Part shown: in pieces, positions 19,442-25,874 of the stretch
Layout: each line of letters starts with the position of its first letter
Position numbering within the stretch: position 1 is the stretch's first letter
Source: an uncultured Eubacteriales bacterium
GTDB lineage: Bacteria; Bacillota; Clostridia; Oscillospirales; CAG-272
Reading direction: 5' to 3'
Assembly (NCBI GenBank): GCA_934401725.1
Contig: CAKRSS010000020.1
Location: 1-36,424 of the forward strand
DNA length: 36,424 nt
Translations under genes and position numbers: made by a program
Notes under the pieces: model-generated
Seen by the model: the letters and a program-made list of their open reading frames with translations, nothing else
Told to the model about the DNA's origin: nothing
The model's database searches: none

Positions 19442-20755
19442 ATGAAAAAGAATATCCTGCGGGTCGTCTGCTGCCTGCTGGCACTCATAACGCTCGGCAT
19501 GTCGCTCACATCCTGCTCGTCCGATAAGCTGATGAAGCTCTCGCGCCAGAGCATTTCGCTCAATCTCTACGAGCTGTATCTGTCGCGCCAGAAGGGCACG
19601 CTGTGCACCACCTATTACTACGGCTCCAAGGCGAAATACAGCGAGTTCTGGCAGACCACCATCTCCGCCGACGGCACGACCTACAACGATTACTGGACGG
19701 CCTACATTCTCCAGTGCGTCAAGTCCTACCTCGCCGGGCTCTACCTCTTTGAGGAGGAGTACAAGCTGACACTGCCGCAGTCTGCAATTGACGAGGTCGA
19801 CAAAAAGCTCGAGGAGCTTGTAATCGGCGACGGCGACGGCTCCAAGGCCGCGCTCAACAAAATACTCTCCGACTACGGCGTCAACTACAACATGCTGCGC
19901 GAGTCCTATCTCATCGAGGCCAAGATAAACTACCTTCAGGACTACCTCTACGGCTCAAATCTCTCCAAGGTCTCGGACGCGCTAAAGGACGAATACTACC
20001 GCAAGAATTACGTCCGATTCAAACAGATTTTCTTCGCCAATTACTACTACATCTACGTCACCGATGCTGACGGAACCGTCATCTACTACGACCCCGAGAC
20101 CGAAAAGCCTGTGTACGACAAGGTAAACGGCACCCGGCAGGTCGGTGAGGACGGCAAGGTCAAAACCGACGAGAACGGCAACGTCATCTACTACAACGCC
20201 GACGGCACCATCGCCTACGACACCGAGAACGGTGTCCCCTCCTACACCACCGACCCCGACACCGGCAACTACCGCACGGCGTCCTACACAAAGGAGGAGC
20301 TCGAGAAGCGCGCCTCTGAAGCAAATGACATCGCCGAGTTCACCAAGGTCGGCGACACCAAAACGTTCGAGAGCTACATCGAGAAGTACAGCGACGACTC
20401 CGAGAGCCAGACCGCCAATCCCGACGGCTACTACTTCCCCGTCAACGCGCAGTACAGCTACAAGTACATCGTCGACATCATCGAGCAGCTGTGTCAGATG
20501 GAGGACGGCGAGATACGAGTGGTCGAGTCGGAGTACGGCTATCACGTCGTCATGAAGTACGAACTTGACGATGGCGCGTACGAGGACTCGGACAAGTCCG
20601 TGTGGTTCGAGAACGAGTCCAACAGCTTCACCGACGACGTTCAGCAGTGGCTTTTCACCAGCCGCTGTGAGGAATACATCGATAAAATCGAAGTCGACGA
20701 CAAGCTGCTCGGGCAGATTGACATTGCTATGGTCAATCCTAACTACTACTATTAA
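19442..20755 (+). CDS. Foldase-like (parvulin/SurA-type) lipoprotein
   Basis: A 437-residue secreted lipoprotein. The N-terminus has a basic start, a hydrophobic stretch and the lipobox LTSC with Cys25. A helical chaperone-like domain follows (about 35-190, SurA_N/PrsA type). Next comes VRFKQIFFANYY, which resembles the first strand of a parvulin prolyl isomerase. About 65 residues of DADGTVIYYD / DENGNVIYYNADGTIAYD repeats interrupt the domain. The rest of the parvulin-like part then appears, including NPDGYYF and VVESEYGYHVVMKYEL. The start at 19442 has AAAGGA 9 bases upstream; a longer in-frame version lies inside mfd and is not real. It probably helps fold exported proteins. Whether the interrupted isomerase domain is active is uncertain. 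A tandem copy of its last nine codons follows the stop. Confidence 0.8.
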   Translation: MKKNILRVVCCLLALITLGMSLTSCSSDKLMKLSRQSISLNLYELYLSRQKGTLCTTYYYGSKAKYSEFWQTTISADGTTYNDYWTAYILQCVKSYLAGLYLFEEEYKLTLPQSAIDEVDKKLEELVIGDGDGSKAALNKILSDYGVNYNMLRESYLIEAKINYLQDYLYGSNLSKVSDALKDEYYRKNYVRFKQIFFANYYYIYVTDADGTVIYYDPETEKPVYDKVNGTRQVGEDGKVKTDENGNVIYYNADGTIAYDTENGVPSYTTDPDTGNYRTASYTKEELEKRASEANDIAEFTKVGDTKTFESYIEKYSDDSESQTANPDGYYFPVNAQYSYKYIVDIIEQLCQMEDGEIRVVESEYGYHVVMKYELDDGAYEDSDKSVWFENESNSFTDDVQQWLFTSRCEEYIDKIEVDDKLLGQIDIAMVNPNYYY

Positions 20756-20782
20756 ATGGTCAACCCTAACTACTGCTATTAA
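20729..20782 (+). repeat. 27-bp tandem duplication spanning the stop codon
   Basis: The last nine codons of the lipoprotein gene (MVNPNYYY and stop, 20729-20755) are repeated directly at 20756-20782 with two base changes (MVNPNYCY and stop). The second copy is not translated as part of the gene unless the first stop is read through. Confidence 0.9.
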
Positions 20783-20790
20783 AATGAAAT

Positions 20791-20880
20791 AAAGGGGTGC
20801 TGTGAACAACGGCTGAGACGGGAGCGTCCTCCCGAACCCTATGAACCTGATACGGGTAATACCGGCGTAGGGAGATGCTT
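20791..20880 (+). ncRNA. TPP riboswitch (THI element)
   Basis: Contains the conserved blocks in order: GGGGTGC (20794-20800), GGCTGAGACGGGAG, GAACCC, then ATGAACCTGATACGGGTAAT and ACCGGCGTAGGGA. An extra short hairpin (GGGAG/CTCCC) follows CTGAGA. It binds thiamine pyrophosphate. It lies upstream of an intrinsic terminator and thiT, so high TPP should shut off thiamine uptake. Confidence 0.97.
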
Positions 20881-20888
20881 CGGTGCAG

Positions 20889-20975
20889 CGGCGATGGCTG
20901 CGCGCCGTAGATACACAGTCAAACTATCGCCGTGTCAGATTATGTAACCCGACACGGCGATTTTATTTTATCTTT
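20889..20975 (+). terminator. Riboswitch-controlled terminator and candidate antiterminator
   Basis: ATCGCCGTGTC (20926-20936) pairs with GACACGGCGAT (20951-20961) and is followed by a T-rich tract, forming the terminator. The left arm can instead pair with CGGCGAT at 20889-20895, just after the aptamer, giving a plausible antiterminator. The assignment of the competing fold is inference. Confidence 0.8.
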
Positions 20976-20994
20976 TTTCTTCGGAGGAAAACAA

Positions 20995-21591
20995 ATGAAG
21001 AGCAAAACAAAAAACAATCTTTTGGCGCTCGTTGAGGGCGCGGCAATGGTAGCGCTGGCCGTCGTGCTGGACCTTCTCATGTCGCTGCTGCCGAGCATGC
21101 CGAACGGCGGCTCCATCACCATCGCAACCGTGCCGCTGATTTACTACGCATATCGTCGCGGCACCGGCTGCGGTCTGCTTGCCGGGCTTGTGTGGACGTT
21201 CACGCAGCTGCTGACCGGCGGCTTCTACCCGCCTCCTGCCGGAACCCTGTGGGCTAACGCTCTCTGCTTCTTACTCGACTATCTGATCGCCTTCACTGTC
21301 GTCGGACTCGCGCCGGTATTCGCCCGCATGTGCGGTAAAAACCGCATCGTCGGCTACTCGGTGGGCGCAGTGGCCGTCAACCTGATACGCTATCTCAGCA
21401 GCTCGTTCTCGGGCGTTATACTGTGGTACTCGTACACGCCCGAGGGCATGAACGTCTGGGAATATTCGTTCGGCTACAACGCTACATACATGATTCCGAA
21501 CGCCATCATCGCGGGCGTGCTCATCGTCCCGCTGTGCCTCGCGCTCGACCCGAAGACTCTGCGGAAATTCCGCCGCGAGAGTGGTGAGTGA
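20995..21591 (+). CDS. thiT: Thiamine transporter, ECF S component ThiT
   Basis: Membrane-embedded substrate-binding subunit that captures thiamine and works with a shared ECF energising module. The 198-residue protein has about six hydrophobic segments. The ThiT-like features are the MPNGGSITIATVPLIYYAYRR loop region, GLLAGLVWTFTQLL, LLDYLIAFTVVG, and an aromatic C-terminal region with WEYSFGYNATYMIPN. The start at 20995 has GGAGG upstream; the 20932 alternative would lie inside the terminator. The TPP riboswitch directly upstream supports the assignment. No EcfA or EcfT gene is in the window, as expected for group II ECF systems. Thiamine pyrophosphate is also the cofactor of the E1 enzyme at 27644-29682. 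Confidence 0.95.
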   Translation: MKSKTKNNLLALVEGAAMVALAVVLDLLMSLLPSMPNGGSITIATVPLIYYAYRRGTGCGLLAGLVWTFTQLLTGGFYPPPAGTLWANALCFLLDYLIAFTVVGLAPVFARMCGKNRIVGYSVGAVAVNLIRYLSSSFSGVILWYSYTPEGMNVWEYSFGYNATYMIPNAIIAGVLIVPLCLALDPKTLRKFRRESGE

Positions 21592-21611
21592 GGGGAAGTT
21601 AAATTGAGTTT

Positions 21612-21652
21612 GCGGTTCTCGCAGGTGAAAGCCTGCGGGGACTGCTTTTTTT
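21612..21652 (+). terminator. Terminator of thiT
   Basis: GCGGTTCTCGCAGG (21612-21625), loop TGAAAG, CCTGCGGGGACTGC (21632-21645), then seven T's. It is nearly the same hairpin as the one at 35394-35432. Confidence 0.92.
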
Positions 21653-21671
21653 GTTAAGAAAGGTTCTTAAC

Positions 21672-21755
21672 AAAAAAGCGGCCTCCGCCGGACATCCCGG
21701 CGGAAACCGCAAAAATCAATTCAATTTAACCGCACACCGGCATATTCAATACGCC
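21672..21755 (-). terminator. 3'-end module after the phosphodiesterase gene
   Basis: On the minus strand, a GCGTATTGAATATGCCGG motif (about 21735-21753) immediately follows the gene end. An AT-rich spacer and the hairpin GCGGTTTCCGCCGG / CCGGCGGAGGCCGC (21678-21710) come next, then a T-run. It has the same layout as 204-282 and 35349-35432. Confidence 0.8.
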
Positions 21756-21759
21756 CCAC

Positions 21760-23079
21760 TCACTTCAATATCTCATCAATAGCGCACCCCTGCGCGTCGG
21801 GCAGCTCGACGCCGAGCAGCTTGGCGTAGGTCGGGGCCTCGTCGACTATGGGACGGCGCTCGATTACGACGCCCTCCTTGATGTGCGGACCCTTGGCAAC
21901 AAGCGTCGGCTGAGGGCCGTAGTCCGGCAGGTATCCGTGCGTCGCGTGACCGAAACGGAAGTCGGTCAGATCCAGCGGCGCCAGCACCGGGCGGCGGTAG
22001 CTGTCCGAGAATGAGGTGTAGCCGTCCGACTCAAGCACAAAGCTGAAATCGCCCGACAGATGCTCCTTCTCCTCGACCTCCTCGCGCGTGAACACCTGCG
22101 AGAAGCCGTAAATTCCCTCGTCGCACATGTGACGAAGCAGCGCGTAAACCTCGTCGTACGTCTTTTTGTCGCTCGGATCCTTTAAGAACACCTCACTCGA
22201 CATGGCGTTCGAGAGGCAGTATGCGCGCCAGTCCTTGACCTTGCCGCGCTCGTCGAGATCGATGAAGCCGTGCTCCATGAGGTAGACGTTCGGCTTGATG
22301 GTGCGCTTGATATCGCGCTGACCGTGGTCGCTGACAAGGAAAATGTCGGTCTGCTCGAGCACTCCGGCCTCCTCGAGCGCGCGGCCGATGTCGCCTATCC
22401 AGCCGTCCACAAGGTCGAGCTCATGACGCAGACAGTCAGCCATGACGCCGTTCTGGTGGCGGCCGTTGTCCATATTTCCGTTGTGTACGAACAGCACCTC
22501 GGGCGCGTAGCGGCGGATTATATCGCAGGCGTTGGTGATGAGAAAATCGTCGACCTGCGGGTGAATCATGAAATTCTTGCGCCCGGTCAGCTTGTACGAC
22601 TCGGCCAGCAGCCCCGCGTTCTTCTCGATTATCTCGAGGCACTGCTCGTTCGCGCCCACGCGCTCAAACGCCGAGCGCAGCGTGTCGTCCTTCTTAGGCA
22701 TCCAGTATTCAGTGATGTTGTAATCGATAGCCGGGTGATTGCCGGTGACGGTCCAGAAAATCGAGGCGGTCGAGTAGCCCGCGGCCTTGGCGGCCGTGAA
22801 AATGTCGCCCACCTTGACGGCCGAGTGGAACCACTGCCAGGTGTCCTCCTTGCTGTTGGTAGTGAAGGCGTAGTTGGACGCCACACCGTGGCGGTCGGGA
22901 TAGCAGCCCGTCATCATGCTGACGTGCGCCGGATATGTGACCGAGGGGTAGATGGTGCGTATCTTGCGCACCTCACTGCCTCCGGCAAGGTAACGCCGGA
23001 AGTTCGGTTTGTCGCGCAGATAGTCGATGTCCTCGCTTATCATTGCGTCGACAGAGAAAACAACCAGTCTTTTTTTCAT
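21760..23079 (-). CDS. Alkaline phosphatase-superfamily phosphodiesterase/nucleotide pyrophosphatase
   Basis: A 439-residue metal-dependent hydrolase of the type I phosphodiesterase / nucleotide pyrophosphatase family. It opens with LVVFSVDAMISED (first metal Asp). YPSVTYPAHVSMMTGCYPDRHGV follows in the sequence at about residues 45-67 and includes the catalytic Thr. FLVSDHGQRDIKRTI provides the Asp-His metal pair, and HATHGYLPDYGPQPTLVAKG the last His ligands. No signal peptide is seen, so it is probably cytosolic. AGGAT lies shortly before the ATG. It is divergent from a LacI-type regulator 118 bases away, which may control it. The substrate (nucleotide, phosphodiester or sugar-phosphate) cannot be read from the sequence. 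Confidence 0.88.
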   Translation of the reverse strand: MKKRLVVFSVDAMISEDIDYLRDKPNFRRYLAGGSEVRKIRTIYPSVTYPAHVSMMTGCYPDRHGVASNYAFTTNSKEDTWQWFHSAVKVGDIFTAAKAAGYSTASIFWTVTGNHPAIDYNITEYWMPKKDDTLRSAFERVGANEQCLEIIEKNAGLLAESYKLTGRKNFMIHPQVDDFLITNACDIIRRYAPEVLFVHNGNMDNGRHQNGVMADCLRHELDLVDGWIGDIGRALEEAGVLEQTDIFLVSDHGQRDIKRTIKPNVYLMEHGFIDLDERGKVKDWRAYCLSNAMSSEVFLKDPSDKKTYDEVYALLRHMCDEGIYGFSQVFTREEVEEKEHLSGDFSFVLESDGYTSFSDSYRRPVLAPLDLTDFRFGHATHGYLPDYGPQPTLVAKGPHIKEGVVIERRPIVDEAPTYAKLLGVELPDAQGCAIDEILK

Positions 23080-23133
23080 GATTTGATCCTGCTTTCTATA
23101 TTTCTGTTTTGTAATATTAACCGTATTTTATGT

Positions 23134-23177
23134 TGAAATTACATTGACAAATATCTCACAATGTTGTATAATAACAT
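23134..23177 (+). promoter_or_regulatory. lacI-type gene promoter with candidate operators
   Basis: TTGACA (23144-23149), 17-base spacer, TATAAT (23167-23172): a consensus promoter. Overlapping it are ACATTG (23141-23146) with CAATGT (23159-23164), and a palindrome-like ATGTTGTATAATAACAT (23161-23177) over the -10. Either could be an operator for autorepression and for control of the divergent gene. TGAAATTACA just upstream (23134-23143) is one base from the palindrome at 29702 and 29827. Confidence 0.8.
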
Positions 23178-23197
23178 TACTAAAAGGAGGTGTCGCT

Positions 23198-24202
23198 ATG
23201 CGTAAAACCCTTACCGAGCTGTCGCATGAGCTCAATGTCTCGACAGCCACACTGTCCCGCGCGCTCAACGGCGACAGCCGCGTCTCAGCAGCCACGCGCG
23301 AGCGGATTCTTTCCGCTCTCGAGGCACAGAATTACATCCCGCGCACACGTCGTCGCAGCGTCGCGGCTCAGAACGCGGACACGGCCATGATAATCGCGGG
23401 GCAGCTCAGCAATCCCATAACTCTCGGTTACATCGACGGCATCCGCCGACGCCTTGCCGAGTCCGGCATACGCAGTCTTCTGTCGCTGAGCGACTACGAC
23501 AGCGGAACCGAGTGCGGACTTATCCGGTACGCGTCCTCAAGCGGATATGCCGGGATATTCATGCTCAACGTCGTTGAGAGCCCGGCGCTCATCGAGCTGA
23601 TGTCAGGGCTTGACGTGCCCGTGGTGCTCGTCAACCGCTACTTAAAGGCGCTCGACACCGACGTCGTCACCGTCGACAACTACCGCTCCGGCTACATGGC
23701 CACGCAGTACCTACTCAGCCACGGGCACACGCACATAGCCCATATCGCAGGGCCCGAAACGTCGATCACCTGTCGCAACCGCACGCAGGGCTACATCGAC
23801 GCGCTGAACGCCGCCGGGCTGCGCCCCGACCCCGCCTGCATTTTTTACGGCGACCGCAAGTACCCGAGTGGCTACGAGTTCGGCCGGCGCATCGCCGCCA
23901 TGGAAAACCGCTGCACCGCCGTCTTCTCGACGACCGCCCTCATGGCCTCCGGTATGACAGACGCGCTGCGCGACTGCGGACTCAGCGTCCCCGGCGACAT
24001 CAGCGTCATCTGCAACGACGATTACAGCAAGGACTACATGCCCTGCAACGCCGACATAACCTGCTACCGTCAGAACCCGCAGCTCATGGGGCGCACTGCC
24101 GCCGAGCTGCTCATCGAGCGCATCGCGCGCCACGACATTCCGCCGCGCCGGGTGGTCTTCCCGCCGGAGCTGTGCGAAAAGGACAGCGTGCGGAGGGTAT
24201 AA
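23198..24202 (+). CDS. LacI/GalR-family transcriptional regulator
   Basis: A 334-residue repressor-type protein. The N-terminal helix-turn-helix reads TLTELSHELNVSTATLSRAL and runs into the hinge region (NYIPRTRRRS). A periplasmic-binding-protein-like effector domain follows, with MLNVVESPALIELMSG and LLSHGHTHIAHIAGPETS. The start at 23198 has a perfect AGGAGG 7 bases upstream. It is divergent from the phosphodiesterase gene and convergent with the SDR-lipoyl operon, so its most likely targets are itself and the phosphodiesterase. Effectors of this family are usually sugars or nucleosides; the ligand here is unknown. Confidence 0.93.
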   Translation: MRKTLTELSHELNVSTATLSRALNGDSRVSAATRERILSALEAQNYIPRTRRRSVAAQNADTAMIIAGQLSNPITLGYIDGIRRRLAESGIRSLLSLSDYDSGTECGLIRYASSSGYAGIFMLNVVESPALIELMSGLDVPVVLVNRYLKALDTDVVTVDNYRSGYMATQYLLSHGHTHIAHIAGPETSITCRNRTQGYIDALNAAGLRPDPACIFYGDRKYPSGYEFGRRIAAMENRCTAVFSTTALMASGMTDALRDCGLSVPGDISVICNDDYSKDYMPCNADITCYRQNPQLMGRTAAELLIERIARHDIPPRRVVFPPELCEKDSVRRV

Positions 24203-24260
24203 GAGCGTGAAGCGTCCGAGACCCATAATTGCGCAAAAGAGCGTAAAAGTTCAAAGTGTG

Positions 24261-24286
24261 AAAAAACTCGGCGCGCAAAAGCGCCG
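24261..24286 (-). terminator. Terminator of the lipoyl operon
   Basis: CGGCGC (24269-24274) pairs with GCGCCG (24281-24286). The A-run at 24261-24266 becomes a T-run on the minus strand. It lies about 65 bases beyond the SDR stop codon. Confidence 0.7.
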
Positions 24287-24310
24287 CCGCTGACGCTTCT
24301 CAGCGCATAA

Positions 24311-24352
24311 CGGGCCGGAGTGGCTATTCAGCCACCCCAGCCCGGTTTTTTA
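24311..24352 (+). terminator. Terminator of the LacI-family gene
   Basis: CGGGCCGGAGTGGCT (24311-24325) pairs with AGCCACCCCAGCCCG (24330-24344), followed by a T-run that overlaps the stop codon of the convergent SDR gene. Confidence 0.85.
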
Positions 24353-25105
24353 TTTCATGTAGAGTCCGCCGTTGACATCGAGCGTGTCGCCCGTGACGTA
24401 GCTTGACAGATCGGACGCAAGGAAAAGAACACCGTTTGCGATGTCCTCGGGCTTGCCGAAGCGGCAGAGCGGGATGGTGAGCTTGGGATCATCCTTCGGA
24501 TCGGTCAGCCACGAAAGACCCTGCGCCATAGCGGTGAGGGTACGTCCGGGGCAGACGCAGTTGGAGGTGATGTTGTACTTTCCGCCGGACAGCGCAAAGC
24601 ACTTGGACATGTTCAGCACTGCGGCCTTGGCAGAGCTGTAGGCGCAGGAGGACGACCTTCCACCGCGCTCGCCTGCCATGGAGGAGATGTGAACCAGCTT
24701 GCCGTAGTTCTGCTCCTTCATTATCTCAAATACGGCCTGCGTGCAGAAGAAAACGCTCTTGATGTCAAGCGTCTGCATCTTGTCCCACTCCTCGAGGGTG
24801 ATCTCCTCGACGCGTGCGACGCCCGTGATACCGGCATTGTTGACCCAGATGTCGATACGGCCGAAAATGTCGCGCATTTCGTTGATGTTCTCGCGGATGT
24901 GCTCGAAATCGATGACGTTGAAGCGACGGAAGGCCGCCTCATGTCCCTGCGCGTTGAGGTCGTCGGCAACTGCCTGACCCTTCTCGGCGTTAATATCGGT
25001 TACGATGACGCGTGCGCCGTACTCGGCCAGCTTGCGCGCGATGGCCTCGCCGATGCCCTGACCGGAGCCGGTGACAACGGCAACTTTATTTTCAAGAAGC
25101 TGCAT
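24350..25105 (-). CDS. SDR-family NAD(P)-dependent oxidoreductase
   Basis: A 251-residue classical short-chain dehydrogenase/reductase. It has the cofactor loop TGSGQGIG (12-19), an acidic DI after the second strand (VIVTDINAEKG) suggesting NAD preference, and the NNAG motif. The catalytic Ser is in HISSMAGE, with Tyr156 and Lys160 in AYSSAK. Length is normal. It is the last gene of the operon, 29 bases after the histidine phosphatase. In this context it might reduce or oxidise a carbonyl or hydroxyl on the product or substrate of the E1/lipoyl enzyme, for example an acetoin/diacetyl-like or 3-hydroxyacyl compound; that is inference. Annotation as FabG would be unsafe. Confidence 0.93.
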   Translation of the reverse strand: MQLLENKVAVVTGSGQGIGEAIARKLAEYGARVIVTDINAEKGQAVADDLNAQGHEAAFRRFNVIDFEHIRENINEMRDIFGRIDIWVNNAGITGVARVEEITLEEWDKMQTLDIKSVFFCTQAVFEIMKEQNYGKLVHISSMAGERGGRSSSCAYSSAKAAVLNMSKCFALSGGKYNITSNCVCPGRTLTAMAQGLSWLTDPKDDPKLTIPLCRFGKPEDIANGVLFLASDLSSYVTGDTLDVNGGLYMK

Positions 25106-25134
25106 AGTGTGTGCCTTTCTGTAAACCTTTTTGC

Positions 25135-25863
25135 TTACTTTGCGAATCGGGGGAAGTTGTGTCTGCCCTCGACCTTGATAACGTCGTAGTCGGCGTTATA
25201 ATTTTTCTGGACGAAGCCCGCAATGCGGACGTAGCCCGTCTTGAGCTCGGGCGGCAGGTGGGTGTCGTCGCCCCAGCGGACGATGTCGAAGTCGCCGTTG
25301 TCGTACACCTTGACGGTGGATACGGCGGTGTTCTCGATACGAACCATGTTCCACACCTCGCGGATGGGAACGTTGAGCAGCTTGGCCATGATGAGCTGAA
25401 TGGTCAGCATGTGGCAGGCGACGGCGACGTCATGCCCGCGCTCCTTCTGCACAATGCGCACGATGGCGTCGACCGAGCGGTCCTGAACCTGCTCGAACGT
25501 CTCGCCGTCGGGCATGCGCAGCTCGTCCGGGCGGAACTGCCACAAATCAATCATGCCCGGCCAGCGCTCCTCAATCTCGGCGCGGTTGAGGCCTTCCCAC
25601 TGACCGCAGTGAATCTCGGCCAGCCCCTCGTCGCAAATGATGGGCATGTCGCGGTCGCCGCGAATCTGCTCGGCAGTCATATAGGCGCGGCGGCGGGGGC
25701 TCGAATATATCGCGTCAAGGTGCACCTTCGAGAACGGCTCGCGCAGACATGCCGCCTGCGCCATTCCCCTCTCGTTGAGGGGATGGTCGGTGCTGCCGAT
25801 GAAGCGGTGGGTGTAGTTGTTGTCAGTCTCGCCGTGGCGGACTATGTAAAGTGTTGTTTCCAT
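25135..25863 (-). CDS. Histidine phosphatase family protein (phosphoglycerate mutase-like)
   Basis: A 242-residue branch-1 histidine phosphatase. The N-terminal signature LYIVRHGETDNN carries the phospho-accepting His10. The FIGSTDHPLNERGMAQA and EIHCGQWEG blocks follow, and the second catalytic His is in VAVACHMLTIQ. Such proteins act as phosphoglycerate mutase-like or broad phosphatases. Cofactor-dependent mutase activity cannot be told from phosphatase activity by eye. It lies 11 bases after the lipoyl-hydrolase fusion gene and 29 before the SDR gene, so it is part of that operon. GAAGG sits 6 bases before the ATG. A role in removing phosphate from a pathway intermediate is inference. Confidence 0.9.
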   Translation of the reverse strand: METTLYIVRHGETDNNYTHRFIGSTDHPLNERGMAQAACLREPFSKVHLDAIYSSPRRRAYMTAEQIRGDRDMPIICDEGLAEIHCGQWEGLNRAEIEERWPGMIDLWQFRPDELRMPDGETFEQVQDRSVDAIVRIVQKERGHDVAVACHMLTIQLIMAKLLNVPIREVWNMVRIENTAVSTVKVYDNGDFDIVRWGDDTHLPPELKTGYVRIAGFVQKNYNADYDVIKVEGRHNFPRFAK

Positions 25864-25874
25864 TGATTACCTTC

